DNA from: Aromatoleum aromaticum EbN1
Lineage (GTDB): Bacteria; Pseudomonadota; Gammaproteobacteria; Burkholderiales; Rhodocyclaceae
NCBI RefSeq assembly: GCF_000025965.1
Contig: NC_006513.1
Coordinates: 1-64,000, forward strand
Length of the DNA: 64,000 bases
Direction of reading: 5' to 3'
In this document: positions 42,751-51,542 of the stretch, in pieces
Layout: every line of letters begins with the position of its first letter
How positions within the stretch are numbered: the first letter of the stretch is position 1
The notes under the pieces: generated by a model
The model's input: only the letters and a program-made list of their open reading frames with translations
Told to the model about the DNA's origin: nothing
The model's database searches: none
Translations under genes and position numbers: made by a program

Positions 42751-44032
42751 CAGGGCAATTGCACCGTCTTGTCATAACCCGAGGCGCTCAAATGGCCAAC
42801 CCAAGTAACTCTTCGCGAAAGTCATCCTCCATGCAGGCGAGCAGTCGCTTGGACTTGATGCTGGCCTTGCGGGTGGTGTTGTGGCGCAGCAGGTTCAGTA
42901 CGATGTGGCGCAGCACCACGAAGTTGTTGGCCGCATAGCCTCGGCGCACACGGGACTGATCATCGTTGAACTGCACATCGAGCGACCAGTGAAGCTGATT
43001 TTCGACCGCCCAGTGGCTGCGCACGGCCTGCGCGATTCTGGCGGCATCTGCGGGCAGGGAACTGATGTAGTAATGGCGCTCGACGCTGGTCTTGCCGTCG
43101 ACGGTGCGTTCGCGCTCGACGAGCGCAAACGATTGCAGCCCGGCCCACTGCTCGGACTTGTACAACTGGCTGACCGCATCATAGGCCCAGCAGCGGCGCA
43201 CCTCCACGCGGCCGTGGCCCTTGGTTTGTTCTTCGAAATGCGAAGCCGGCGCGATCTTTTCCGCCACGCCGGCCAGGGTGAGCAGAATCGAGTCGGTCAG
43301 CGTGGGGTGGTTGTCTTTGACGCACAACACGTAGTCTGCGCCACGACTACGGATGGTGCGGGCAATCGCTGCCTGGGTGCCCATCGCATCGATCGTGACG
43401 ATGGTGCCTTCGAGCGCCAGCATGGCGAGCAACTCGGGAATCGCCGTGATCTCGTTGCTCTTCTGATCGATGGCGCGCTGCCCCAGCACCAGACCCATCC
43501 CGGCGGCAAAGGCGCTGACCATGTGCAACGGCCCCGACGTATCCTTGCCGCCACTGCGCCGACTGGTCTTGCCATCGATGGCCACCACGCTGTCCGGCGC
43601 CAGCGCCGGCACCAGCACGCCCACCCAGCGCAGAAAGGCCGCCTCGAAGGCCGCGGGATCGATCATCGCGAGCACCCGGCAGAACGTGTCATGCGAGGGC
43701 ACGCCCGCCTTGAGCTTCAGGAACTTGCGCAGCCAGGCCAGGTTGGACTTGCCCCACAGCGCCACATCCACGAAATCGTTCGCCCCGCACAGCACCGCGC
43801 ACACCGCCACCGTCAGCAACTCGGACAGATCGTGCCGGGCCTGACGCTTGCTGCGCGGGTCGGGTACCGACACGAACACTTCGCTCACGGGCATCAACTG
43901 GCCTGTCTTCATGGGCGTCCCAAAAAGACAGTAAGCTACACAAAATATGACGTTGTGAACAGGGGCTCGCTAAGCGCATGATCGTAAACGGTTTACCTGT
44001 ATCGGTTATGCATTTTAGGTGCGATTGCCCTG
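42751..44032 (-). mobile_element. ISAs1-family element, copy 1
   Basis: This 1282-bp element has ends CAGGGCAATTGCACC and (inverted) CAGGGCAATCGCACC. A perfect 10-bp target duplication ATTCCAGTCC flanks it (42741-42750 and 44033-44042). It is the same length as copies 2 and 3, with an apparently identical transposase. It splits the NERD-domain gene. Confidence 0.95.
42788..43912 (-). CDS. ISAs1-family transposase (copy 1)
   Basis: This 374-residue transposase has the N-terminal VPDPRSKRQARHDLSELLTV, VAIDGKTSRRS (first Asp), TIDAMGTQ with DYVLCVKDNHPTL (second), and SHWAVENQLHWSLDVQFNDD (Glu). It is intact and identical as translated in all three copies, indicating recent spread. Confidence 0.95.
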   Translation of the reverse strand: MKTGQLMPVSEVFVSVPDPRSKRQARHDLSELLTVAVCAVLCGANDFVDVALWGKSNLAWLRKFLKLKAGVPSHDTFCRVLAMIDPAAFEAAFLRWVGVLVPALAPDSVVAIDGKTSRRSGGKDTSGPLHMVSAFAAGMGLVLGQRAIDQKSNEITAIPELLAMLALEGTIVTIDAMGTQAAIARTIRSRGADYVLCVKDNHPTLTDSILLTLAGVAEKIAPASHFEEQTKGHGRVEVRRCWAYDAVSQLYKSEQWAGLQSFALVERERTVDGKTSVERHYYISSLPADAARIAQAVRSHWAVENQLHWSLDVQFNDDQSRVRRGYAANNFVVLRHIVLNLLRHNTTRKASIKSKRLLACMEDDFREELLGLAI

Positions 44033-44242
44033 ATTCCAGTCCTTGACCTCAATGATGATGACACCTGCGTTCGGAGACAACAGCACTATGTCTGGACGAT
44101 CACCGTTGAAGCATGGCTGAAAATAGACTTCTACTTGATGGTCAAAATGGCCCGCCAAAAACTCCAGGAGAAATATCTCACCTTCAGTTGGTTTTTGTTT
44201 GGATCCCTTAGCTGCTTCTAAGGCGGGAATGAGGATTGCCAT
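44033..44242 (-). pseudogene. N-terminal part of NERD-domain gene split by ISAs1-type copy 1
   Basis: The 70 codons from ATG encode MAILIPALEAAKGSKQKPTE ... DIVLLSPNAGVIIIEVKDWN, the start of a NERD nuclease-like domain (catalytic-type DI-x-LL-x10-IEVKDW). The frame joins exactly to 42740 and downstream. Such proteins are DNA-processing enzymes of defence or plasmid contexts. Confidence 0.82.
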
Positions 44243-44340
44243 AAGCTCAAGAAACGGATGGGGTTCAGGAGAGCAAAAGCAGGGGGAAAAGGGGCAGGGT
44301 TCGCATGTTCGCACTGCGCCTCACAACGCCAACTCTCCTT

Positions 44341-44580
44341 GACCTTTGCTTGCCGCCGGATTGCCTGGGAGTAGGTGCGGCCGCCCGCGAGGCTATGGTT
44401 CGCGGCGCTGCCCGGTCATCTCGTCGATCCTGGCATAGAAGCGCGTTGCCAAGCGGCTGACTCTGGTTCAACGTCAGCCGGATGTCGTCGATCGTCACCT
44501 GGTCGAGTTGGGAGCGGAACAATGCGCGATACGTACTTTGGCGCGGCCCCGAGCGCACGGTACAGCACATTCTGCACGAT
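44341..44580 (-). pseudogene. Remnant of REP-associated tyrosine transposase C-terminus
   Basis: The frame reading YRALFRSQLDQVTIDDIRL then LNQSQPLGNA, continuing after a frameshift as FYARIDEMTGQRREP-stop and RGRPHLLPGNPAASKGQGEL, is the typical tail of IS200-like REP-associated transposases. Start and catalytic domain are missing. Damage: one frameshift and one stop. Confidence 0.65.
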
Positions 44581-44589
44581 TTGGTTCCG

Positions 44590-45121
44590 TCACTCTTCCT
44601 TGTACAACTCATCGTAGAAATTGGGTCGCTCAATTTCTTTTAGGTAGTTCCGGCTTGCTGCATCGTCGCCGTAATACCTGAGCAAGTTGCCGTACATCAC
44701 AGTCAGAACTTCAGTGATGAATTTCAACGTCATCTCAGGCGTATCGATGTGTATCAGGATGGATTCCAGTTGCACCACGAACATCGCATCGCGCGCAGGG
44801 TACGTCTCCTGATGCTCGAAGGCGACGCTAAAACGTTTCAGGATAAGGGCTACCAACTCGCCACATTGCTCACAAGCGGCGACCAGCCCCAGGAATCCGG
44901 CGACAGTTGTGGGCAACTGGCGATGAACCCGATAGAAAGACAGTACAACTTCGTGCAGCCGTGCTTCGACTTCCTTTTTCTCTAAGATATAAAGCAGGAT
45001 CGGCTCCGCCACCATTTCCTCGCGCAAGAATTTCTCAGGCGACCGGGCATGTTGACGATGATTCTCTGGATTCCTAAATTGCAGCAGATGAATGTGCTCA
45101 TGCGATACGGTAGACGCGTCG
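44590..45121 (-). pseudogene. C-terminal part of HEXXH-motif gene split by ISAs1-type copy 2
   Basis: This continues the frame from 46907-46414 with DASTVSHEHIHLLQFRNPEN, which contains a zincin-type HEHIH, to a stop at 44590. With copy 2 and one 10-bp repeat removed, the joined gene is 1026 bp, exactly 342 codons (341 residues). The protein was probably a metal-dependent peptidase-like enzyme; family not recognised. Confidence 0.8.
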
Positions 45122-45131
45122 CTCTTGCGGA

Positions 45132-46413
45132 CAGGGCAATTGCACCGTCTTGTCATAACCCGAGGCGCTCAAATGGCCAACCCAAGTAACTCTTCGCGAA
45201 AGTCATCCTCCATGCAGGCGAGCAGTCGCTTGGACTTGATGCTGGCCTTGCGGGTGGTGTTGTGGCGCAGCAGGTTCAGTACGATGTGGCGCAGCACCAC
45301 GAAGTTGTTGGCCGCATAGCCTCGGCGCACACGGGACTGATCATCGTTGAACTGCACATCGAGCGACCAGTGAAGCTGATTTTCGACCGCCCAGTGGCTG
45401 CGCACGGCCTGCGCGATTCTGGCGGCATCTGCGGGCAGGGAACTGATGTAGTAATGGCGCTCGACGCTGGTCTTGCCGTCGACGGTGCGTTCGCGCTCGA
45501 CGAGCGCAAACGATTGCAGCCCGGCCCACTGCTCGGACTTGTACAACTGGCTGACCGCATCATAGGCCCAGCAGCGGCGCACCTCCACGCGGCCGTGGCC
45601 CTTGGTTTGTTCTTCGAAATGCGAAGCCGGCGCGATCTTTTCCGCCACGCCGGCCAGGGTGAGCAGAATCGAGTCGGTCAGCGTGGGGTGGTTGTCTTTG
45701 ACGCACAACACGTAGTCTGCGCCACGACTACGGATGGTGCGGGCAATCGCTGCCTGGGTGCCCATCGCATCGATCGTGACGATGGTGCCTTCGAGCGCCA
45801 GCATGGCGAGCAACTCGGGAATCGCCGTGATCTCGTTGCTCTTCTGATCGATGGCGCGCTGCCCCAGCACCAGACCCATCCCGGCGGCAAAGGCGCTGAC
45901 CATGTGCAACGGCCCCGACGTATCCTTGCCGCCACTGCGCCGACTGGTCTTGCCATCGATGGCCACCACGCTGTCCGGCGCCAGCGCCGGCACCAGCACG
46001 CCCACCCAGCGCAGAAAGGCCGCCTCGAAGGCCGCGGGATCGATCATCGCGAGCACCCGGCAGAACGTGTCATGCGAGGGCACGCCCGCCTTGAGCTTCA
46101 GGAACTTGCGCAGCCAGGCCAGGTTGGACTTGCCCCACAGCGCCACATCCACGAAATCGTTCGCCCCGCACAGCACCGCGCACACCGCCACCGTCAGCAA
46201 CTCGGACAGATCGTGCCGGGCCTGACGCTTGCTGCGCGGGTCGGGTACCGACACGAACACTTCGCTCACGGGCATCAACTGGCCTGTCTTCATGGGCGTC
46301 CCAAAAAGACAGTAAGCTACACAAAATATGACGTTGTGAACAGGGGCTCGCTAAGCGCATGATCGTAAACGGTTTACCTGTATCGGTTATGCATTTTAGG
46401 TGCGATTGCCCTG
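45132..46413 (-). mobile_element. ISAs1-family element, copy 2
   Basis: This 1282-bp element has the same ends and orientation as copy 1. A perfect 10-bp target duplication CTCTTGCGGA flanks it (45122-45131 and 46414-46423). It splits the HEXXH-motif gene. Confidence 0.95.
45169..46293 (-). CDS. ISAs1-family transposase (copy 2)
   Basis: This 374-residue transposase is identical to those of copies 1 and 3, including all DDE residues. Intact. Confidence 0.95.
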   Translation of the reverse strand: MKTGQLMPVSEVFVSVPDPRSKRQARHDLSELLTVAVCAVLCGANDFVDVALWGKSNLAWLRKFLKLKAGVPSHDTFCRVLAMIDPAAFEAAFLRWVGVLVPALAPDSVVAIDGKTSRRSGGKDTSGPLHMVSAFAAGMGLVLGQRAIDQKSNEITAIPELLAMLALEGTIVTIDAMGTQAAIARTIRSRGADYVLCVKDNHPTLTDSILLTLAGVAEKIAPASHFEEQTKGHGRVEVRRCWAYDAVSQLYKSEQWAGLQSFALVERERTVDGKTSVERHYYISSLPADAARIAQAVRSHWAVENQLHWSLDVQFNDDQSRVRRGYAANNFVVLRHIVLNLLRHNTTRKASIKSKRLLACMEDDFREELLGLAI

Positions 46414-46907
46414 CTCTTGCGGACGTGGCGACCTGATTTGACGACGATATGCGAGGTGTTCTCAAAAAGCGGCATAAAGTGCCCCAAGATGCGTCGCCTT
46501 GGGCCATTACCCACGCGCTTAAGAGTTGTCCGAGCGAGCATCCAGCCGAGCCCTAGGACTACAAATAGTCGTTCCGCGACCTTCGAGCCTCGACCAAGCT
46601 TGCTGATTTCGCGTTGAAGGGTACGTATTTCGTTGACGCCAAAGGCTGTCACGAAGTCGCTGGACAAAAACTGCATGTCCGAAACGGCCGCCTGCAGGAG
46701 TGCCTTGCGCACTACGAACTCGTGATAGAGCTCGCCAATACCGCGGACCCTGGTGACGCTGAACTCGCCCGTCAGACTTTCGCAGCGTAACGGTTCTGGA
46801 GGGAACTCACCAAAATCATCCTGTAGCTGTTGCTTAGACGACTTTTTCTCGATGGAGTGTACAGCATGAACTAGGCGGGCAAGCAATTTCACAAAGAGGA
46901 TGTCCAT
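46414..46907 (-). pseudogene. N-terminal part of HEXXH-motif gene split by ISAs1-type copy 2
   Basis: The start MDILFVKLLARLVHAVHSIE runs to SGRHVRKS, then into the element. The region GLGWMLARTTLKRV and the later HEHIH (on the other side of the insertion) suggest a 341-residue protein with a central zincin motif. Partner genes nearby are all mobile-element cargo. Function unknown. Confidence 0.78.
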
Positions 46908-47353
46908 TTGACGACTATTTCATGAGTATACCGAGGTCCTACCATCCATGAATGGTCGTAACGAAGGCTGCTCCCCTCCGAGACCTGCCGTTGCCCCTTG
47001 ATCTTGCGACCGGCAACTACGGGTCGGGGTGCGACCAACGCCTACTCGGGTTCATCGCCGGAAAGCCGCCGCTGGAGATTCGCTTCCCGTAAGCTGCCGC
47101 TCGCCGATTAGTCGTCTCGACCCATCAGCGACATCCGCGCCCTTGAACTCGTCACCCCGAAGCGGCCGGTCGGCCTTGTCTGGGCCAGTTGAAATTCCTA
47201 TGCTCTGGGTGCAGCGAAGCAACTGGGGCCTCTATCCCGTTCCTGCCCCTTCCGACCTCCCGTTTCAAGGGTACGGGGCCCTGCTGACAGGGGCATCCAC
47301 GGAACCGCTTCGCACTGGCCAGCTTTCCCGGCGTACCAACTGGCCGAGGCGGC
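46908..47353. other. Gap without a supported gene
   Basis: This is a 446-bp stretch between the split HEXXH-motif gene and the putative nuclease gene. Open frames exist on both strands (one of 146 codons on plus from 47029) but the composition is not protein-like and the plus frame overlaps the nuclease gene. The sequence may be debris of an older mobile element. Confidence 0.45.
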
Positions 47354-48658
47354 CTATTCCGTCATCTCCGCCGCTCTCAGAGGGCCGCGGAAGCTTGAAT
47401 GCCAGAGCGGGCTTTCCTCCTTCAAGAAAAAATTCGTTGCTCCGCCCGAGTCTGTGCTGCCATCGATAGCGAGAAGAAGGCCGCTTCTACTGCTGAACAC
47501 AACACCGACAATATGGCCCGGCGCACGATTGAGGAAGTTATTAACTCCGAGTTTCAATCCCGTTGGTTGCTCGCCTGGGGCACTGACTTGTTCGTGTAGC
47601 GACAGCAACTGATTTGCATCGAGGCCTTGCAATGCAACCCAGAACAAAGCGCCACGCTTGCGTGTAAACTGTCGTGCCGCGGAGTCGTCGAGGGTGGCAA
47701 ACACCTGATCCAGCACGTCGTCCTCAACTGCACTTTGCATCACGAACGCCAGCATTCCGCCCGCAGGGGTCCCGTACACGACTGCTTCGCGATTGGCAGT
47801 GCCTGTCGTCGCGTCGATGGCCTTCCTCCACTCGTCGCGGCCCTTATCCTTCGCCGCTTCAATCGTGGCAGGATCGAAGGGTGCTATGCGAACTTCCGCG
47901 CCTCCACGCAAGGTCGCGCTGCTCCCAGCCACGATACGCGCAACGACTTCTCTCGCGAGTGCGGATCTTTCCCCCGTGTCTACCGGTAAGCGATAAGGAA
48001 CGGTCAGCACAACCGCAAGCCCCGAGCGCAGGCTCTGTGCAATGCCACCCACGTCTCTCCATAGCTCGCCCCAGAACTCCAGCGCAGCGCGGCGATGGAT
48101 ACGGCGTCCCTTGTTTTCCGAGATGGACTTGCACTCGACCTCAAGCCCACTGTGGCCGAGATCTTCGATCAGGAGATCAAAAGAGCCCCCGTTGTTCTCT
48201 CTGTGCCAAGCCACACGTTGCCCACGACGGACGAAGTGGGTCGCTGCCTGCATCTCCAAACTCAGACCGTGCATGTTCTCGGAACTGCTGAAAGCCGTTC
48301 GGACCCGTTTGACGAATGTTCTGGCCTGCTTGACCGTGCTCCTCTCCAGGACTCCGAGCACCTGTGCAGCGAAGGCCAGAGACGGAAAAATGCTCGAATC
48401 GTTGCAGGCCTCGTGCGGCACGGTGCCAAACCTCGCGACCAGTCTTCGCAAGCCCTCCAACTGGTATGCGATGGCGTACTCCGAACGTAGGTAGTCACCG
48501 AGAAACTGATTGGACCGAATCGCCTCTTCCTGCCGGGCCACCGCACCTTGCCAATGTTCCGCACCAATTGCGCTCGCCAGGCGCCGGTACACCCCGGGCA
48601 CGTCCGCTGTCGTCATCTCAGTAGCTGGCACGTCGCCTCTTTCTTGCTGTTCGATCAA
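47354..48658 (-). CDS. Putative PD-(D/E)XK-type endonuclease of unknown family
   Basis: This 434-residue protein has no family I can name. Residues 133-177 show the layout of a restriction-endonuclease-like core: Glu135 in LSLEMQAATHF, Asp161 in GGSFDLLIEDL, then Glu175-x-Lys177 in LEVECKSIS, which matches E...D...ExK. The N-terminal 120 residues are helical; the C-terminal half alternates beta strands and helices. It is a stand-alone gene in a defence-type island region. Nuclease activity is inferred from the motif only. Confidence 0.65.
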   Translation of the reverse strand: MIEQQERGDVPATEMTTADVPGVYRRLASAIGAEHWQGAVARQEEAIRSNQFLGDYLRSEYAIAYQLEGLRRLVARFGTVPHEACNDSSIFPSLAFAAQVLGVLERSTVKQARTFVKRVRTAFSSSENMHGLSLEMQAATHFVRRGQRVAWHRENNGGSFDLLIEDLGHSGLEVECKSISENKGRRIHRRAALEFWGELWRDVGGIAQSLRSGLAVVLTVPYRLPVDTGERSALAREVVARIVAGSSATLRGGAEVRIAPFDPATIEAAKDKGRDEWRKAIDATTGTANREAVVYGTPAGGMLAFVMQSAVEDDVLDQVFATLDDSAARQFTRKRGALFWVALQGLDANQLLSLHEQVSAPGEQPTGLKLGVNNFLNRAPGHIVGVVFSSRSGLLLAIDGSTDSGGATNFFLKEESPLWHSSFRGPLRAAEMTE

Positions 48659-48779
48659 AAGTCAAGACTACCAAACTGGCGGGCCTCGAAAGCTGACCGT
48701 CGTGACGGTCTCGCCAAACGCCAGACGCGGGGACCGAACCCCACAACTTAAATGGGCAAAGAGGGGCGCAAGCTGAGAA

Positions 48780-48902
48780 GCCGGAGCGATATCGAGTTGC
48801 AATGCTCTCCAGGGCATCGCGCAGGAAACGCGAAACGTGTCCGCGTAGCAGATCGTCGATACAAGACTGCGTAACGTCGAGGCGCTCCGCCGCCTCGACC
48901 TT
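48780..48902 (-). pseudogene. Remnant of HTH antitoxin-like gene
   Basis: The frame reads KVEAAERLDVTQSCIDDLLR, GHVSRFLRDALESIATR, a degenerate copy of the XRE/HTH_37 pattern (A-erLgVTQ-x-rvsdLlrGkvsrFslDaLv-ia). No start codon or intact end remains. The rest of the 330-bp gap (48659-48990) shows nothing else. Confidence 0.5.
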
Positions 48903-48990
48903 CCAGGGCGCGTGGCGATGGCTGCGGCCGTTCGAGCATGCGCGACAATTCCATTATCATTCCGCTCCGGAACCAAGATACAGGTCGTCT

Positions 48991-49335
48991 ATGAGCACAC
49001 GTTACGGGCGTCGCGCCGCCGATGGTACGCTGGAGTACCACGACAGCAAGGAAACGCTGATCGCGGCCGAGCGCCGCGAGAGCAGCGAGAGCCGCGCGGG
49101 TTTCTTCGGACTTATCGGTCTGCTGCTTGGCGGCGTGCTGGCCTACGTGGCCATTCTCAAGCTGGACGTCATGGACTGGCCGAAGTGGTTGCGCCTCTCG
49201 TGCATCGTCCTTGGCGCTGGCGTCGGTGCGTTCACGCTGTCAAAACTAGCCGATCTCATCTGGAGTCTCATCCAATTCCTCATCGGCATCGCTGTTTTGT
49301 ACGGGATCGGCTCGATTCTATGGAAGGCCCTGTAA
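48991..49335 (+). CDS. Small membrane protein of mobile-element type
   Basis: This 114-residue protein has a charged N-terminus (about 1-35) and hydrophobic helices at about 37-56, 66-85 and 92-110. Family not recognised. The ATG is chosen as the first in a frame with protein character. It is followed after 44 bp by another small island gene on the same strand. Confidence 0.55.
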   Translation: MSTRYGRRAADGTLEYHDSKETLIAAERRESSESRAGFFGLIGLLLGGVLAYVAILKLDVMDWPKWLRLSCIVLGAGVGAFTLSKLADLIWSLIQFLIGIAVLYGIGSILWKAL

Positions 49336-49379
49336 ACCCTGCTCGCATCACAACGGACGCTGAAGGGAAGTAATACGAT

Positions 49380-49661
49380 ATGACCTCATGGACCGAAGAC
49401 GACGCCCTCGCCTATGAGTGCGCCCGTGAATGCATCAATCACGTGGTCGCGATCTGCTCTGCCGAGCTATGGGACGAGGAACACAAACTCGCGCCGGATT
49501 CAGCCCGGATAGGACTGATCAAGGAGGAAATGACCCGCCTCGCTGGCGAGCGGCGGGCCTTGCGCCTGGGCCAGCACGCTGAGATAGCCCGCGTCAGGGC
49601 TGAATACGGGGCGCAGATCCGAGCGGGCTGGAAACCTGTCAACTCGCCAGGTCTTCTTTAA
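49380..49661 (+). CDS. Hypothetical island protein
   Basis: This 93-residue, mainly helical, charged protein (TRLAGERRALRLGQHAEIAR) is similar in style to small proteins carried on ICEs near trb genes. Its end overlaps the convergent 75-residue gene by 4 bp. No known domain. Confidence 0.5.
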   Translation: MTSWTEDDALAYECARECINHVVAICSAELWDEEHKLAPDSARIGLIKEEMTRLAGERRALRLGQHAEIARVRAEYGAQIRAGWKPVNSPGLL

Positions 49662-49885
49662 GTCGCCAGCGTCTGCCGCACAGCCGCCAAGGCTTCATGA
49701 AAATCGGCTGGCGTCGCCTGGCCAGTTTCGGCCTGATAGAACAGCACCACGAACATGTTCGCCACTGCTTCCGCCAGCGGCGAAATCTGACGTGCTCCCT
49801 CCTGATCTACCCATTCGAGCGCCGTCAGTCGAGCGGCGGCCTGGTGCACGATTTCCGTTGCTTCTGTAGCATGCCGAGTTGCCAT
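49658..49885 (-). CDS. Small hypothetical protein near trb remnant
   Basis: This 75-residue helical protein (MATRHATEATEIVHQAAARL) has a good start: GGAGAGG lies about 9 bp before the ATG. It lies downstream of the TrbL gene on the same strand, as small unnamed genes do in integrative conjugative elements. Function unknown. Confidence 0.6.
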   Translation of the reverse strand: MATRHATEATEIVHQAAARLTALEWVDQEGARQISPLAEAVANMFVVLFYQAETGQATPADFHEALAAVRQTLAT

Positions 49886-49992
49886 GATTCACCTCTCCAT
49901 CAGGTGTTGAGTGGACGTGCCGGCTGGCCCGCAATGCCGGCCGGCACGCTTGGAAGAAGACGAAAACGTCGGTTGTGCTGCGGTCCGAACTG

Positions 49993-51531
49993 CTACCGCC
50001 GAATAGTGCCTTCCGCTTCGGCCGACTCCGCCCGCGGCCGATTCACGAATGACGCGACCTCGTCATCATGATCGGCCGACAGCCCTCCAAGCCCTGCGCC
50101 GGTCAGGCTGTTACCGTCAAAGGCGGGGGACTGCTGTTCTGCCATACTGGCCAGAATTGAAGCGCCCAGACGCCCCCCGGCAGTCTGGCTGATACGATCC
50201 GCAGCTGCGTTTTTCGCCGCCTCGGCAAGAGCACTCGCGAGTACCGCTCCAGTTTCCACCGCGACCCGCCCCGCCTGCGCCGCAGACGCCACGACACCGT
50301 CGCCCTGAGCGCCCTTTGGGGGTTTCTGAGGCGCCCCACCTGAACCCTGCGGGCTCCCGCTCCTGGTCTGGCCGCTCCCTTCGCTTTTACCCGTCGAGCC
50401 TGAGCTGCCCATCCTGGCGCCGACCGGGCCGGTCCCGCCGCCGTCTGCCAAGCCCGCAGCCTGAGCGAAGCTGCCCGCTCCGTCGGAATTGCCGTCCAGT
50501 CCGATACCGCCGAACAGACCGGCCAATGCATCCGTACCGGAAGCGACGTTCTGGCTCGCCTTGGAGACAGCGGCCATGAGTGCTTGTGCTCCACCCGCCG
50601 CCGCGGCGCCCCCTGCCACCAGGGCCGCCCCGCCCGAAGCGAGGGCTGCACCCGCGCCCAAAGCTGCGCCGCCGACCGCCCCGGCGCTAAACGAACTACC
50701 GGAACTGGCTGCGTGACCGCCGCCTGGGATCAGACCGGCGATCATGTTGGGAATCGAATGGATGAGCACCGCCAGGACGAGCGCTACAACAAAAATCACC
50801 AATAGCTCACGCAACGGAGCGCCTTCCTGCAGGTCGGCGTGATACCCGTCCATTACAGACACCGCAACTCCAATCAGCAGCGTCATGGTCATCAGTTTGA
50901 GCGCGATGCCCGTGACGGCCCGGAAGTAATTGATAGCGATGTCACTCGTCCATCGCGACCCGCCGAAGCCGAGCACGAAAATTCCCGCATAGGCCAGTAC
51001 CCACGCGTTCACCAGCGCCAACAGCACGTTCGCGGCCACAACACCCATGCACGCCAGGATCGCCAGTGTCGTGAAGAATATCGACAGGTTGTCGATCGGA
51101 CTCAGAACCGTGTAGCTCTTGCCGGCCTTCACAAGGATGTCAAAAGCAATGTCGATCGGCCGCGATGGGGTGAGATCCCGAGAAATGCCGGCGGCAACAG
51201 ATCCGATATTGCGAAGCGAGTCGATGATCGACATGGCGAAGCCCGGGCCATTGAGGAGGAGCCACCAGAAAAAACCGGTAAAGATGGTGAACTTCACCAG
51301 CTCCGCAAAAAATTCGCCTATATCCGCCTTACGCAGAGCCATCATGCCGAAAGTCCAGACCATCGAAATGACAACGAGCGTCCAGAACAGCCATGTGGCG
51401 TACTCCGTGATTTTCGAAGCCCAAGCCGCGCTTTCCGTCAGGAAACGATCCGCTACCTGATCGAGCACGCCGCTTGGCTCTATCGCCGCCGATGCAGCTC
51501 CAGACAGAAGCAGCATGGACATCATCAGCAT
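49993..51531 (-). CDS. trbL: Conjugation protein TrbL/VirB6-like, 5-prime end altered by ISAs1-type copy 3
   Basis: This protein has about 512 residues. A signal-like start (LMMSMLLLSGAASA) precedes about six membrane helices (to about residue 270), with the TrbL hallmark region ANVLLALVNAWVLAYAGIFV and LGFGGSRWTSDIAINYF. A Gly/Ala/Ser-rich tail follows. TrbL is an inner-membrane part of the type IV mating-pair channel. The IS end lies 11 bp before the first remaining ATG, so the native start and the upstream trb genes are gone; the protein is probably not expressed normally. Confidence 0.85.
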   Translation of the reverse strand: MLMMSMLLLSGAASAAIEPSGVLDQVADRFLTESAAWASKITEYATWLFWTLVVISMVWTFGMMALRKADIGEFFAELVKFTIFTGFFWWLLLNGPGFAMSIIDSLRNIGSVAAGISRDLTPSRPIDIAFDILVKAGKSYTVLSPIDNLSIFFTTLAILACMGVVAANVLLALVNAWVLAYAGIFVLGFGGSRWTSDIAINYFRAVTGIALKLMTMTLLIGVAVSVMDGYHADLQEGAPLRELLVIFVVALVLAVLIHSIPNMIAGLIPGGGHAASSGSSFSAGAVGGAALGAGAALASGGAALVAGGAAAAGGAQALMAAVSKASQNVASGTDALAGLFGGIGLDGNSDGAGSFAQAAGLADGGGTGPVGARMGSSGSTGKSEGSGQTRSGSPQGSGGAPQKPPKGAQGDGVVASAAQAGRVAVETGAVLASALAEAAKNAAADRISQTAGGRLGASILASMAEQQSPAFDGNSLTGAGLGGLSADHDDEVASFVNRPRAESAEAEGTIRR

Positions 51532-51542
51532 CAAGCGCAGTA

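Noticed and set aside
47029-47469. 146-codon plus-strand frame
   Set aside because: Composition is Ser/Pro/Arg-rich and not protein-like, and it overlaps the end of the putative nuclease gene.
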